A stretch of DNA of 64,000 nt, from assembly GCA_903892355.1 (NCBI GenBank), contig CAITIE010000014.1:34488-98487 (forward strand). Direction: 5' to 3'. Below the pieces are notes generated by a model. It made no database searches and was not told the DNA's origin. It saw nothing but the letters and a program-made list of their open reading frames with translations. Below are positions 8,845 to 18,464 of this stretch, piece after piece (the stretch's first letter is position 1; the number at the start of each line of letters is the position of its first letter). This stretch comes from an uncultured Pirellula sp. (GTDB lineage Bacteria; Planctomycetota; Planctomycetia; Pirellulales; Pirellulaceae). A program made the position numbers and the translations under genes.

Positions 8845-9681
8845 CTAAAACGCCAGTTCGTCCGGAAGATACTTGGCAATCAAATCCTCGTAATACGGAC
8901 GTAGCTGCTTCCAGTCAGGTGGTGTGGGGGATTTGGAATACAAATCGTACGGATTGAATTTGCGTACCCAGGGAAGCATCGCTCGGTCGTGGTCATCGCA
9001 TAGCCAGTCGTACTGCTCCTCGCGATGCCATGCGTAGAATGAATGGTACCGGATCATGTACAACGCTGGCTCTGGCAGATACGGTTTCATCACGTGAAAG
9101 AGATATTCGTCATGTCCCCACGACATCAAGATGTTGCGCAATCCGCATCCGGGGCGATAGATGCCAGGTTCGCTGTTGAGTCCAGGGTCGTGAATATCTG
9201 GGTTTTCGGCGAAGAACTCGCTGTACACAATCCGCTCGCTAAACCGGCAGCCTACGGGAAAGGTATCTCCGACGACGGCCCATTGGGGTTGCCCCCACAA
9301 GCAAAGTACTTTGCCCAAGTCATGCAGCAGCCCCGTGAGCACGAACCAGTCTTCATGCCCATCGGCGCGGATCGCCTCGGCGCATTGGAGCAAGTGCTGC
9401 AACTGATCTAGTTCTATATCCGGATCGGAATCGTCGATGAGCGTATTGAGAAAATCGAGGGCTGCGAAGGGGCTCATCCGTTGGCGATTCAGTTCCAGGA
9501 ACTCAGCCCGCTTCGCGCGAACGAAAGCAAGCGTCTGATGCTTGTGGTTTTCTCGATAGAACTCGCGGACGGTTTCCCGTCCAGGATTGTCATAATTGCG
9601 GTAATCGCTTTGCGCTTTTTGACCTGGTTGCGGGTACACCTGTTTCTCGATGAAATCCTCGACCGCGTCTATATCGTTCAT
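8845..9681 (-). CDS. Myo-inositol oxygenase
   Basis: A 278-aa protein of the eukaryote-type MIOX family (mammalian enzymes are about 285 aa). It uses a di-iron centre and oxygen to cleave myo-inositol to D-glucuronate. All expected iron ligands are visible with family spacing: His96 (LQHLLQC), His120-Asp121 (LLHDLGK), His190 (SWGHDEY), His213 (RYHSFY) and Asp246 (NPYDLYSK). The N-terminal YDNPGRETVREFYRENHKHQT is also typical. There is no signal peptide, so it is cytoplasmic. No uronate isomerase, inositol transporter or inositol dehydrogenase lies nearby, so the glucuronate must be handled by genes elsewhere. It is convergent with the TraB-like gene, 31 bases away. Confidence 0.93.
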   Translation of the reverse strand: MNDIDAVEDFIEKQVYPQPGQKAQSDYRNYDNPGRETVREFYRENHKHQTLAFVRAKRAEFLELNRQRMSPFAALDFLNTLIDDSDPDIELDQLQHLLQCAEAIRADGHEDWFVLTGLLHDLGKVLCLWGQPQWAVVGDTFPVGCRFSERIVYSEFFAENPDIHDPGLNSEPGIYRPGCGLRNILMSWGHDEYLFHVMKPYLPEPALYMIRYHSFYAWHREEQYDWLCDDHDRAMLPWVRKFNPYDLYSKSPTPPDWKQLRPYYEDLIAKYLPDELAF

Positions 9682-9803
9682 GCTCTAACACTCCGCAGTT
9701 TCCCTCAACCCAACCGCTGCGTTCATAACTTGGCAGCGATATAACTAGATCCGCGAGAGCATTTTACAAGCAAAATCGTTGGCAACGGAATAGCACACGG
9801 AGC

Positions 9804-10754
9804 CTAAGCGGCTTGGTTTTGGAAGAACATCTGGTGAACCGAGTCCCCGATGTCATTGAGTTTGCCTTGGAAGGAGTCGATGAAGCCGTGAAGGCCTTCG
9901 TTCATGACCTCTTCGATGTCCAGAAACTCGAATTCGGCCCGCAGTCGGCCGAGGAGTTGTTCCGGGCGATTGCTGAAGTTTCCGGACGAACCGCCGGTGA
10001 TCGATAGCAATGAACGTTCGGCCAACGAGACACAGAAGCGGACGGCGCGCGGGAAGTCCCGATCGAGGAGGAGGAAGGCGGCGACGAGTTTGGGGGAGAG
10101 TCGACCGAACCGTCGGCGGTACATTTCCAAGGCGCTAGCGCTTTTAAGAAGCATCCCCCATTGGCTGATATCGATCGATGTACCAACGTCAGCGATGTTA
10201 GGTAGGAGCAAAAAGTACTTCACGTCGAGGATCCGTGAGGTTTTATCGGCGCGCTCGAGCATGGCTCCTAGCCGGCCAAAATTCCAGGCTTCGCCGTGCG
10301 ACATGGTTCCCGAAACAACACCATCGATCAGGAACCCGAATTGCCGAACTCGGGTAAAGAAATCAAACGGCGAATCGATCGCTCGCGGATCGTTGCGGCT
10401 GTCTCGGACGAAGAGATAGAACTTGTTCAGTTCCTCCCACATTTGGCTGCTGAGCATCTCGCGGCTCTGTCTCGCATTCTCGCGAGCGTATTGCAAGCAC
10501 GACAGAATCGAGTTGGGATTGCTCTCGTCAAACGTGAGAAAGCGGATCACGTTCTCTTGCGATACGTGCTTGTACGACTCTGAAAACAGGAGTTGATCCC
10601 CGGTGGTGTAGACGAGCGCTTCCCATTGGTGCTCGAGATGGTCACCCAAGCCCAACGTCAAATTCAGGGTAACATCGATAAATCGCGCGACGTTTTCCGC
10701 GCGCTCGGTGTATCGACGCATCCAAAAAATAGAATCGGCAACTCTCGATAGCAT
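9804..10754 (-). CDS. Alpha-E domain-containing protein (DUF403)
   Basis: A 316-aa, mostly helical protein starting MLSRVADSIFWMRRYTERAENVARFIDV, the hallmark of the alpha-E/DUF403 family. Other conserved stretches are NPNSILSCLQYARENARQSREMLSSQMWEELN and SPFDFFTRVRQFGFLIDGVVSGTMSHGEAWNFGRLGAMLERADKTSRILD (each quoted only for recognition and longer in the protein). It starts 28 bases after the ATP-grasp gene ends, so the two are almost certainly co-transcribed. This pairing is conserved in many bacteria, often with a transglutaminase-like protease, and is thought to act in peptide or amide synthesis. The reaction is not established. No protease gene is adjacent here. Confidence 0.9.
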   Translation of the reverse strand: MLSRVADSIFWMRRYTERAENVARFIDVTLNLTLGLGDHLEHQWEALVYTTGDQLLFSESYKHVSQENVIRFLTFDESNPNSILSCLQYARENARQSREMLSSQMWEELNKFYLFVRDSRNDPRAIDSPFDFFTRVRQFGFLIDGVVSGTMSHGEAWNFGRLGAMLERADKTSRILDVKYFLLLPNIADVGTSIDISQWGMLLKSASALEMYRRRFGRLSPKLVAAFLLLDRDFPRAVRFCVSLAERSLLSITGGSSGNFSNRPEQLLGRLRAEFEFLDIEEVMNEGLHGFIDSFQGKLNDIGDSVHQMFFQNQAA

Positions 10755-10782
10755 GGTTTCAAAGCATTCGTTGGAATCGTTG

Positions 10783-12279
10783 TTAGTTTTCGTCTCGCAG
10801 TACCCAAGTATCCTTACTGCCGCCCCCTTGGGAGGAGTTCACGACGAGTGAGCCTTTGACAAGAGCCACTCGGGTCAATCCGCCTGGAACGATATAGATG
10901 TCTTCGCCGTACAGGATGTAAGGTCGCAAATCAACGTGTCGCCCTTCCAGCGAGTCACCGCAAAGGGTTGGGACGGTCGATAGAGCGAGCATCGGTTGAG
11001 CCACATAGTTTCGCGGATTCGACTCGATGAGTTGTCGATACTTCTCGTGTTGGTCCTTGGTGGCACGAGGCCCCAGCATGATGCCGTATCCTCCCGACTC
11101 ATTAGCCGGTTTGATCACCAGTTCATGGATGTGTTCGAGAACGTACTTGCGATCTTGATCGTCCGCGCACATGTAGGTTGGAACGTTGGGCAAGATCATT
11201 TCTTCCGAAAGGTAGTACTGAATCATCTTTGGGACATAGGCGTAGACCGCTTTGTCGTCGGCAACCCCCGTTCCTGGAGCGTTGACCAGTGCGACTTTGC
11301 CTGCACGGTAGACGTCCATTAATCCGCGAACGCCGAGGGTTGAGTCGGGGCGTAATACATCTGGGTCGAGGAAATCGTCGTCGATGCGGCGATAGATAAC
11401 ATCGACCCGTTTGAGTCCTCGGGTGGTACGCATGCAGACATAACCATCGCTGACGACCAAATCGGAGCCTTGAACGAGTTCCACTCCCATTTGCTGCGCG
11501 AGGAAGCAGTGCTCGAAATAAGCCGAGTTGTAGATCCCCGGGGTAAGCACCACGACATTTGGATCGCGAGAGGATGCTGGAGCGACGTACTGCAGCATCT
11601 TAAGAAGCTGCTCAGGGTACGTTTCGACGGGCAGGATGTTGTGACCTTCGAAGAGTTGGGGGAAGGTCCGTTTCATCACTTCCCTATTCTCGATCACATA
11701 GGAAACCCCGGAAGGGCATCGCAGGTTATCCTCGAGCACATAGATCTGGCCATCGTCTCCACGCACCAAATCGGTACCTGTGATGTGGCACCAGATTCCT
11801 CTCGAGGGATTCATGCCTTGAAGTTGTTTCAGGTAGCCTTTGCTCGTTGCGATCATGTACTCAGGAAGGACTTTATCGCGAATGATCCGTTGGTCATGGT
11901 ACATGTCATCGATGAACATGTTCAGCGCTCGGATCCGTTGCTTGAGCCCAGCTTCGACGTATCGCCATTCTTTCTCTAACAGCACCCGGGGGATTAGGTC
12001 GAAGGGCCAAATCTTTTCGGTGCCAGCAGCATGGCCGTAGACATTGAAGGTGATCCCCATGTTGAGCAGTTCGTGGTCGGCGGCTCGTTGGCGGCGTTGC
12101 AATTCCCCCAGGGGCAAGCTTTCCAGTCGGTCCACGAGGAACTCAACGCCGGGTCTTGGTTGCCCACTTGCGGTGAACATCTCATCGAAAAACCCTTTGG
12201 TGTCGTACGATCCAATCGAAAGAGGGTCGCCATTCGAAAAGGCGTTGGAGGTGCGGATGGATACTTGTTCGCTACTCAT
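10783..12279 (-). CDS. Circularly permuted type 2 ATP-grasp protein (DUF404/DUF407)
   Basis: A 498-aa protein of the circularly permuted ATP-grasp family. Recognisable pieces are [35 protein letters not shown] (only part diagnostic: [16 protein letters not shown]), [31 protein letters not shown] and [14 protein letters not shown]. These correspond to nucleotide- and magnesium-binding elements. ATP-grasp enzymes join a carboxylate to an amine through an acylphosphate, so a peptide-like ligase activity is likely, but the substrate is unknown. It is cytoplasmic by absence of signal or membrane segments. The downstream partner is the alpha-E gene. Confidence 0.9.
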   Translation of the reverse strand: MSSEQVSIRTSNAFSNGDPLSIGSYDTKGFFDEMFTASGQPRPGVEFLVDRLESLPLGELQRRQRAADHELLNMGITFNVYGHAAGTEKIWPFDLIPRVLLEKEWRYVEAGLKQRIRALNMFIDDMYHDQRIIRDKVLPEYMIATSKGYLKQLQGMNPSRGIWCHITGTDLVRGDDGQIYVLEDNLRCPSGVSYVIENREVMKRTFPQLFEGHNILPVETYPEQLLKMLQYVAPASSRDPNVVVLTPGIYNSAYFEHCFLAQQMGVELVQGSDLVVSDGYVCMRTTRGLKRVDVIYRRIDDDFLDPDVLRPDSTLGVRGLMDVYRAGKVALVNAPGTGVADDKAVYAYVPKMIQYYLSEEMILPNVPTYMCADDQDRKYVLEHIHELVIKPANESGGYGIMLGPRATKDQHEKYRQLIESNPRNYVAQPMLALSTVPTLCGDSLEGRHVDLRPYILYGEDIYIVPGGLTRVALVKGSLVVNSSQGGGSKDTWVLRDEN

Positions 12280-12730
12280 CGCGGAGAGGTCCGTGGGATT
12301 GACGGTTGCTAGTCATGGTTCACACTGGCTTTTTAACGTTCGCACTGAATCGCTGGGATACTGAATCGCTGGGATGCGGTGAAGCGTGATACGGTGGGAC
12401 TCAGCCGGCTTATTTGTACCTGCGGAGAAGCTTCAGAATCCAGTGGAATTGTTTACGTGCTTGTTGTTGGTGGGGGTGGAATGCTGAAAATCAAGGCTAC
12501 CCTGGGACGCTTGATGCACTAAACGCGGGCATCCCATCAAGCAAGCGGCAATGGTTTTCTTGCAAATTACCGAGGAACTCGGACAGTCAGCCGATAGGAA
12601 AGGCCCCCCCGAATGGGACGACCGAGAGATAGCAAATGCCGAGCCAATCGATCTAGGTGCACTGGCTGACGGATCTGAGCGTGTGGGGGATAAGGGCTCG
12701 ATGCGATTGTGGGACAGTGCGCGATGGGGC
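12280..12730. other. Intergenic region between the ATP-grasp and barrel-protein genes
   Basis: About 450 bases with no convincing gene. It contains a perfect 16-bp tandem duplication (listed separately) about 65 bases upstream of the ATP-grasp start. A short plus-strand open frame (12551-12748) overlaps the barrel gene's 3' end and has no recognisable features. Confidence 0.5.
12344..12375. repeat. Perfect 16-bp tandem duplication
   Basis: ACTGAATCGCTGGGAT occurs at 12344-12359 and again at 12360-12375 without mismatch, upstream of the minus-strand ATP-grasp gene. Its perfection suggests a recent duplication. Confidence 0.9.
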
Positions 12731-14953
12731 TTAGAACTTCCAGCGTAGTTCGGATCGCATTCCGTAGATATCGGGAGCGTCATCGAGCCATCCGTTCATG
12801 GCATCCAATCGGAGGATGGTCCAGTTGTTTAGGGCTTTTTGGTAGCGGGCACCAACGGCATATTGAGGTCCGGCAGCGCGGCCAAAGGTATTTCCGCCAT
12901 ACGGATCTAGGGCTGCGAACTCGAGGACGAGTTGTTTGCGGAAATCGGCGGAGAGCATATTGATCCCGGTCGCACCGCCATAGGCGTTAGCGCCGGTAGC
13001 GTTGAGAGTGGGGTAGTTGGTAAGCCCGTCGGTTTCGAAGTTGATCCCTGTGTTCCGAAGGATTCCGCCGGCGCCTGCGGCTCGTGCGACACTTTGCGGG
13101 CTTCCCGAGCCTACAAACAAATTCCAGTAGGGGACGAAGGTCGATGGGTGGGAACTGATCCAGCTGTTCTCAAAAAGGAGCAATGCACCATCGGCGGTGC
13201 GGTCTCGTCTGGCGAAATTTTGGCCGCTGTTACCGATGAGCCTTACGGAATTGGAGACGCGTCCAAAGTACCTTCGCGTGTAGGCGATCGCAGCATTGTG
13301 GTAGGAAAAACTGGAGTCGTCGATGTCGTTTAGGTAGGCGTAGTCCGCTTCGATGTAGCCGTTGTAGGCTTCGATGAACCACGCGGTGCCGTAGACTTGG
13401 GCTGCGTTATTGTTGTTGAGGAATGCAGGGCTAGTGACTTGGTTGAAACCTGCGAAGAAGGTTGCTTCGTAGTTGGCCCAGTTCAGTTGCCGTTGTTGTC
13501 GCCATGGTGCGCCAAATGCAAAGCCCGCGACGGCATCTTCCATCCAAATCCCATTCTGATACAGAAGCGGCACTAGCCCACAGGTGAACGGAAGGTCGAA
13601 CGGAGCGTCATCACCGATCCAGCCACCGGTCATCGCACCGAGGTCCCCTTCAAAGAACGCAGTGTCGGGTTGGAAATCAAGTTCATCCTCAAACCTCGCC
13701 GTACCATCACTAAAATCAACTCGGGTGAATTGCCCATTGTTGTCGAGTGGTCCGGTGAACATGTGGAAGCGTTCGGTCGCGGTGAACCGCATGTCCATAT
13801 CGAGGTTGAGTCGGTTCGCCCATGAACGGGCAGGTTGTCCGCCTACACGGTTGATGCCAATCGCGCTGCGAAAGTCCCCGTAGATTAAGAACGAAGGTTG
13901 CAGCAGATTCACATCGCTAAAAACCGGGATACCTGGTTCGTACATCCCTCCGGTGTAAAACGGACGCCACCATTCCACCCAAGGCCTTTGCACCGGCATT
14001 GACGTCTTGCCGTTGTAAGTAGCGATCTCATTGCATGGATCTAAAGGCTTGAGAGTAACAGGTTCGGGTAGAAAGTCGGAGTTTTGGAATGGCACGCTCG
14101 TTGCGCAACCATCTCGAAGCGATTCACCTCCCACTGCAGACCAATTGCTCAGATTCTGACCGATGCGCGTGTGATAACTTCCCGGCAATCCAATTCCGTT
14201 GTCGACGGGCGCCATTGCATAAGGGATCGACGAGAACCCATCGAACGCGGAAGGGGGCAAGAGGAACTGCTCTCCTGCCGATGTGGTTGGCAAGATAGTT
14301 TGACCGGACTGGTATGCCCCATCTTGCAAGGCCAGAGGATCGAGATGCGGCTGCAGATTGGTGTGCGGTGCCGATCCGCTTTGTAGCACCAGTGGCGGAA
14401 CGGCTTCGCCTGCAAGCGATGGTGCGGGAAGCGGCTGTACCAAAAGGTTATCGTCGGATCCTGTCGGGGGCTGGGATGATGTGGTGGCGTAGCTGGTTGC
14501 CCCCGCTGCGATGGTATTAATACTGCTTTGTAATGGATTCGTGGTGTGGTGTGGGAGCGAGGTGCCGGGTTGAACTGGCGGGGGGGAAGTTGTTAGTGGG
14601 TTTGGCCTCGCTAAGGTCGGCGTTGTTGCCATGGGCAGTGGAGGGATATAGATCGAAGTGCTAGGTTTTGAAAGATGTCCTAGTGGTTTCACGCCCGAAG
14701 CGACAATGCCTTTTGCGGAAGCACTTTGAAAGTTAGCGACACTGGGGGCTGTTGGGGTGGGGAGTAGGAATGACTCAGGGCTTTGCGCCTCGACTCTCCC
14801 CAATGCGAAGTTGCCGGCGAACAAGGCTGCGAGCAGGAGTTGGGTTTGCCTCCTGCGATTATTGTGGATGGATCCGCGATCGACGCGGAGGCACTTTTTT
14901 TCGCGCGCCAGTTGTCGCTGGTTATTGGTTGATGGTGGGTTCGATGATCTCAT
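12731..14953 (-). CDS. Outer-membrane beta-barrel (porin-like) protein with proline-rich N-terminal region
   Basis: A 740-aa protein. After an N-terminal basic stretch and a hydrophobic segment near residues 38-53 (LLLAALFAGNFALG) comes about 250 residues of Pro/Ser/Thr-rich, probably disordered sequence. From about residue 300 the sequence alternates aromatic and polar residues in strand-like blocks, for example FLIYGDFRSAIGINR, MDMRFTATERFHMFTG and NNWTILRLDAMNG. It ends in ...SELRWKF, and a terminal Phe is typical of BAM-assembled barrels. The start ATG overlaps the cytochrome stop as TAATG, indicating translational coupling. I do not recognise a named family. By analogy, a barrel coupled to a multihaem cytochrome could form a transmembrane electron conduit, but this is inference. 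Confidence 0.75.
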   Translation of the reverse strand: MRSSNPPSTNNQRQLAREKKCLRVDRGSIHNNRRRQTQLLLAALFAGNFALGRVEAQSPESFLLPTPTAPSVANFQSASAKGIVASGVKPLGHLSKPSTSIYIPPLPMATTPTLARPNPLTTSPPPVQPGTSLPHHTTNPLQSSINTIAAGATSYATTSSQPPTGSDDNLLVQPLPAPSLAGEAVPPLVLQSGSAPHTNLQPHLDPLALQDGAYQSGQTILPTTSAGEQFLLPPSAFDGFSSIPYAMAPVDNGIGLPGSYHTRIGQNLSNWSAVGGESLRDGCATSVPFQNSDFLPEPVTLKPLDPCNEIATYNGKTSMPVQRPWVEWWRPFYTGGMYEPGIPVFSDVNLLQPSFLIYGDFRSAIGINRVGGQPARSWANRLNLDMDMRFTATERFHMFTGPLDNNGQFTRVDFSDGTARFEDELDFQPDTAFFEGDLGAMTGGWIGDDAPFDLPFTCGLVPLLYQNGIWMEDAVAGFAFGAPWRQQRQLNWANYEATFFAGFNQVTSPAFLNNNNAAQVYGTAWFIEAYNGYIEADYAYLNDIDDSSFSYHNAAIAYTRRYFGRVSNSVRLIGNSGQNFARRDRTADGALLLFENSWISSHPSTFVPYWNLFVGSGSPQSVARAAGAGGILRNTGINFETDGLTNYPTLNATGANAYGGATGINMLSADFRKQLVLEFAALDPYGGNTFGRAAGPQYAVGARYQKALNNWTILRLDAMNGWLDDAPDIYGMRSELRWKF

Positions 14954-17391
14954 TATTTCACCACGAACTCCACGGAGTAAGGATGCACATCAAGAATCGA
15001 TTCATTCAGATTCTGGAGCATCTCCGGAGTGCCTTGGCAAAATATCATGAAGTACGGGGGTTCCACTCGGCTGCGCATGCGTACGCTCAATCGGTACTTT
15101 CCAGGCTTGCAGAGCAGTTCGCCTGGGATTTTGTAGTGCGCCGTTCTGGAGTCGAGCGGTGGAATGCTATGAGCTTCCATGCGCACAAAGGGTGGGTGAT
15201 TGAGAACCGTATATGGGACAGTACCAGGTCGGAAGAAAGGGAGTGGATCGATGTCTACATTGACAGGCAGATACATCTCACGTTCCGTTCCTTTGACATT
15301 GGTAATTAGGAACTTGGTTTGGAAATTTACCAGCTGGGTATCTCGAGGTATTTTGCCGGCTCGTACATCGAGTGAGTGCCAATCGCGGAGATCGCCGTTG
15401 CTGTCGAGATGCCCTGATTCCCAAAGCCGTTGGCCGTCGGGTCCGACCAGTGCGGCGTTAAGCCAAAGCTGCGGTTGGGCGCCGAGGGAGCCGCTGGGCA
15501 TATTGTGCCCTTCGCTTGTATTCGAAACGACATAGTGAAGCTTTAGGTCTTCACCAACGTGAGGTGAGTTATCGAAGAACGGGCCATCGATGCGGCTACC
15601 GTTTTCGAGGACTCGGACTGCGGATCCTCGTTTCACCGCGACGAGACCTTGGTTTTCCTGAATGACCTTTCGGGCATCGCGGCGTTCTTGCGCGGAACTC
15701 CATGCGGGTGGAAATACGAATCCTTGAGGGTTGCGAGCGACCGAGGCTTCGAATGTTTCTTCGCCCCATCCGGCGCGATGATCGAATTGCAACCATTGCT
15801 CAATGGTCCAACGCAAGGATTTTTCGTTGTGAGGAAATAGGCCGGGGTGGGCGAGAGGTACGCTCGGTCCCCAGAAGATGTGGTTGGAGTGCTTGCGATT
15901 CGTGTTCACCGATTTTCCCGATATCTCCGCTGCGGCTCCGACCGGGTACCCCAATGGTTTACCAGGCTCTATGCCCATGTGGCAGTCTTGGCAAGAGATT
16001 CCCTTCTTGCATGCGGGCCCGGATCGGTATTGCTGGTAGACGATTTCTAGAGCGATACCTGGTTGCACGAGGACTTGGTGGCAACCTGCGCAGAACGAGC
16101 TATCCGACAGTTGTTCAAACTTGATAGCCGCTTGGTGAAGGGATTGATGGGGGCGTTTGTCGTTGGGATCGATTTTGACCTTGTAGTTATCTGCATCGGC
16201 GATAGCAGCGGCGATACCATCCCCACCGATATTCCCAACGACGGGGTCGTAGACACTGCCTGGTTCGATGCGGCGTTCACCGTTGACTCGACCGTAGCGT
16301 TCAACCACTCGGTGGCACGCGATGCACGTGATCCCTTCGCGGAATACGACGGGGCCTTGGAATATAGGGGCATTTCGGGGGTGATCGGTTTGGGTGGCGA
16401 CAGGAGCATGGCATCGCACGCAGAACGTGCCTGAAGTTCCTCGTGTCAGCTCAAAGACTGCTTGTTCGAAGCGCTGAAACATCGGTGAGATTGCCGAATA
16501 CGCGTGACCGCTGACTCGCCATTCATCGTAGATTTTCTGGTGGCATTTGGCGCAGGTGAGCGCGCTCGGATACTTTTCGTTTGCGTAGACTTCTAGATGC
16601 GGATCGATCGCGGCTGGTTGTGATTGCTGCGGGTCGAGTCGGCGTTCATCGCGTTGTTTTTCGCGAGCTGCTTCCGGGCCCATGGAGGAGAGCGGGTCGT
16701 TTTGACTTGGATCGATTTGATGGAGAGGGCTGTTTGCTGGGGGGGCATTTGGGGCCCCTAATAAGTCATCGTCTCCGCCGTTGCTGATCGGAGTCTGTGC
16801 CCGTGGAGCCAGAAGAGTATCGCTAGGGCTTGCAGGTGCCAGAAGCAGGTCGTCATCCTGAAGTCGATTCATGGACCGAAGCGACGGAGTTGATCGAGCA
16901 TTGCTTGCCGTTCTTAAAGCGGTTGGTGGGGAGATCACCGACCGCGGTGGGACAGTGGACGGGGTGGGGGTGTCGGCTACCGAATGAGGAGCGTAACGAT
17001 TTACGCTTTTCGAAACTGTTGGAGGGCGTTTGGTAATCGCGTTGGAACTTGGCTGTGGATTTCGGACAAAGCCGCCTTGTGCCTTCGATTGCGATAACGC
17101 CTGCTGCTGAGCAGTCTGCTGTGCAGTCTTCTGTGCAGCTTCCTCGGCTTGTATCTTTCTCTCCCACTCGAGAATAGCTTCGATTTGCTGCGCGGATAAA
17201 AGCAGCGGTCTTTCGGGACTAAATCGCTCGCTGTCTCGAACGACGTCCATGGGCCATGCAGTCCCCTCCCCCTGAATGCAAACCCCTGGTACTTGAGCAT
17301 CAACCACCCCAGGACTCGCAGAAATAGCCATTACGACCGCGAGGACCATGTTGCGGATCGAGAGCGCGGGAAATCGCGAGCGACAGGACAT
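14953..17391 (-). CDS. Five-haem cytochrome c family protein with disordered linker and C-terminal beta domain
   Basis: An 812-aa exported protein (signal MSCRSRFPALSIRNMV... ending near VVDAQ). A Gln/Ala-rich helical stretch and about 180 Pro/Ser-rich residues precede a haem domain with five CxxCH motifs: CAKCH, CVRCH, CIACH, CAGCH and CQDCH, encoded between 15979 and 16554. Further histidines (GHAYSAI, KHSNHIFWG) could be distal ligands. This resembles the cytochrome c554/c552 type of multihaem protein. The remaining ~320 residues contain GHNMPSG and strand-rich sequence, a C-terminal domain often seen with such cytochromes. An ATG at 17442 would extend the N-terminus by 17 residues; 17391 gives a normal signal peptide. 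The stop overlaps the barrel gene's start by one base. It probably transfers electrons in the periplasm or outer membrane; the partner redox enzyme is unknown. Confidence 0.85.
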   Translation of the reverse strand: MSCRSRFPALSIRNMVLAVVMAISASPGVVDAQVPGVCIQGEGTAWPMDVVRDSERFSPERPLLLSAQQIEAILEWERKIQAEEAAQKTAQQTAQQQALSQSKAQGGFVRNPQPSSNAITKRPPTVSKSVNRYAPHSVADTPTPSTVPPRSVISPPTALRTASNARSTPSLRSMNRLQDDDLLLAPASPSDTLLAPRAQTPISNGGDDDLLGAPNAPPANSPLHQIDPSQNDPLSSMGPEAAREKQRDERRLDPQQSQPAAIDPHLEVYANEKYPSALTCAKCHQKIYDEWRVSGHAYSAISPMFQRFEQAVFELTRGTSGTFCVRCHAPVATQTDHPRNAPIFQGPVVFREGITCIACHRVVERYGRVNGERRIEPGSVYDPVVGNIGGDGIAAAIADADNYKVKIDPNDKRPHQSLHQAAIKFEQLSDSSFCAGCHQVLVQPGIALEIVYQQYRSGPACKKGISCQDCHMGIEPGKPLGYPVGAAAEISGKSVNTNRKHSNHIFWGPSVPLAHPGLFPHNEKSLRWTIEQWLQFDHRAGWGEETFEASVARNPQGFVFPPAWSSAQERRDARKVIQENQGLVAVKRGSAVRVLENGSRIDGPFFDNSPHVGEDLKLHYVVSNTSEGHNMPSGSLGAQPQLWLNAALVGPDGQRLWESGHLDSNGDLRDWHSLDVRAGKIPRDTQLVNFQTKFLITNVKGTEREMYLPVNVDIDPLPFFRPGTVPYTVLNHPPFVRMEAHSIPPLDSRTAHYKIPGELLCKPGKYRLSVRMRSRVEPPYFMIFCQGTPEMLQNLNESILDVHPYSVEFVVK

Positions 17392-17863
17392 TTCAAGAGT
17401 CTTTCCGCAATGAAGGTAACCGATCACTTGGGCACGTCGCATGCGAATGGGTCGTTAGGGAAGCCGATGGGACTGGATCGCTAGCGGGTGTAGGATTGAC
17501 GTGATGGAAACCAACGAGCAAGCACGATTGGGTTCGTAGGAATTGCCGAGTCAATTGCTGTCATTTGCGCATCCCGGACAAGCGTAACTATTCCCTCGAG
17601 AGGATCGACCGCTACGTTGGCCCGAAATTGAAAAAGCTTTCGGCTTCGTTAGCGCTCATGAAACCGGGGACTTCTGCGCAATTGGCATCATCGATTTAAT
17701 CGTTACGGGTTAACCCAATAGCCTGTCCAGCAGGTAGAAAAAACGGTCCGTGATCCAGCAAACCCGACGATTCCGCCCTACGTTGCACTCAACAAAGGAA
17801 CCCGAGGAGCGCCCGCCCGGAGAAACGATTCGAGATTGACCATCGAAAACTGGGCGTCTTACC
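17392..17863. other. Divergent intergenic region between the cytochrome and the 162-aa gene
   Basis: About 470 bases with no supported gene, expected to hold divergent promoters. It includes a perfect 10-bp palindrome GGGTTAACCC at 17707-17716, which may be a regulator site or chance. Confidence 0.45.
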
Positions 17864-18352
17864 ATGAGTTCAACAAACCTTGCCCGTATTGCTGTAGTCG
17901 AAGGCTATCAGCGCGGTTCCTTTAAGCTAGGTTGGGGCTGGTATTCGGTGCGTATCACTCAGATGAACAGCGTTTCGTTCACGGCACAAATCGAGCCGAA
18001 GATCGCGGCGAAGTTTCAAGTATCGAAAGTTGGGCTTCTTCGCTTTCAGGATGCCGATTGGCGGGTTTCCATAATCAGCAAGTGGGTCCGCGAGGACGGC
18101 TTGATCGAGCTGGAATTGCAACTTATTGAAGAACTCTTCAAGCAGCAGGTTGAAAAAGCGTCTTTGCTCGCCAAAAACCGTGAACGGAATTTGATCCTAA
18201 GCGATCCACTGCTCCCACTGGTAATCTTCTTCGGGATCTTCATCACGTTTTTAGTGATGCCTGGATTCGGCGGGCGATGGGGCACCTCAAATTTAATTGT
18301 GCAGTGGGTAGAGGACTGCTTCGGAGCTATTCGGACCGTGTTCCGAGGTTGA
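17864..18352 (+). CDS. Small hypothetical protein with C-terminal membrane segment
   Basis: A 162-aa protein I cannot assign. Residues 1-85 look like a small beta-rich domain (FKLGWGWYSVRITQMNSVSF, VGLLRFQDADWRVSII). Residues 86-110 form a charged helix (LELQLIEELFKQQVEKASLL), and residues 115-137 are a transmembrane helix (LLPLVIFFGIFITFLVMPGF). It would be anchored in the inner membrane with most of the protein on one face. It stands alone, diverging from the cytochrome-barrel operon and converging on the next outer-membrane protein. Codon pattern and length support a real gene, but no function can be given. Confidence 0.65.
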   Translation: MSSTNLARIAVVEGYQRGSFKLGWGWYSVRITQMNSVSFTAQIEPKIAAKFQVSKVGLLRFQDADWRVSIISKWVREDGLIELELQLIEELFKQQVEKASLLAKNRERNLILSDPLLPLVIFFGIFITFLVMPGFGGRWGTSNLIVQWVEDCFGAIRTVFRG

Positions 18353-18420
18353 AGCATCGCGACTGTTACAGTCTATAGGGCTGACTATGCTTTCGCGCCC
18401 TGCGCGGCGACAAGGAGCGA

Positions 18421-18442
18421 TTCTCGGTTAGGATTCCGAGAA
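18421..18442. terminator. Hairpin between convergent genes
   Basis: A 7-bp perfect stem TTCTCGG/CCGAGAA with an 8-base loop lies between the stop at 18352 and the stop at 18465. There is no clear T-run on either side, so it may be a weak bidirectional terminator or a transcript-end hairpin. Confidence 0.35.
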
Positions 18443-18464
18443 ACCGATTCGATCCGTTTCCCAA

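Noticed and set aside
12551..12748. Small plus-strand open frame upstream of the barrel gene's 3' end
   Set aside because: It overlaps the barrel coding end antisense, has no recognisable motif, and contains only low-complexity charged sequence.
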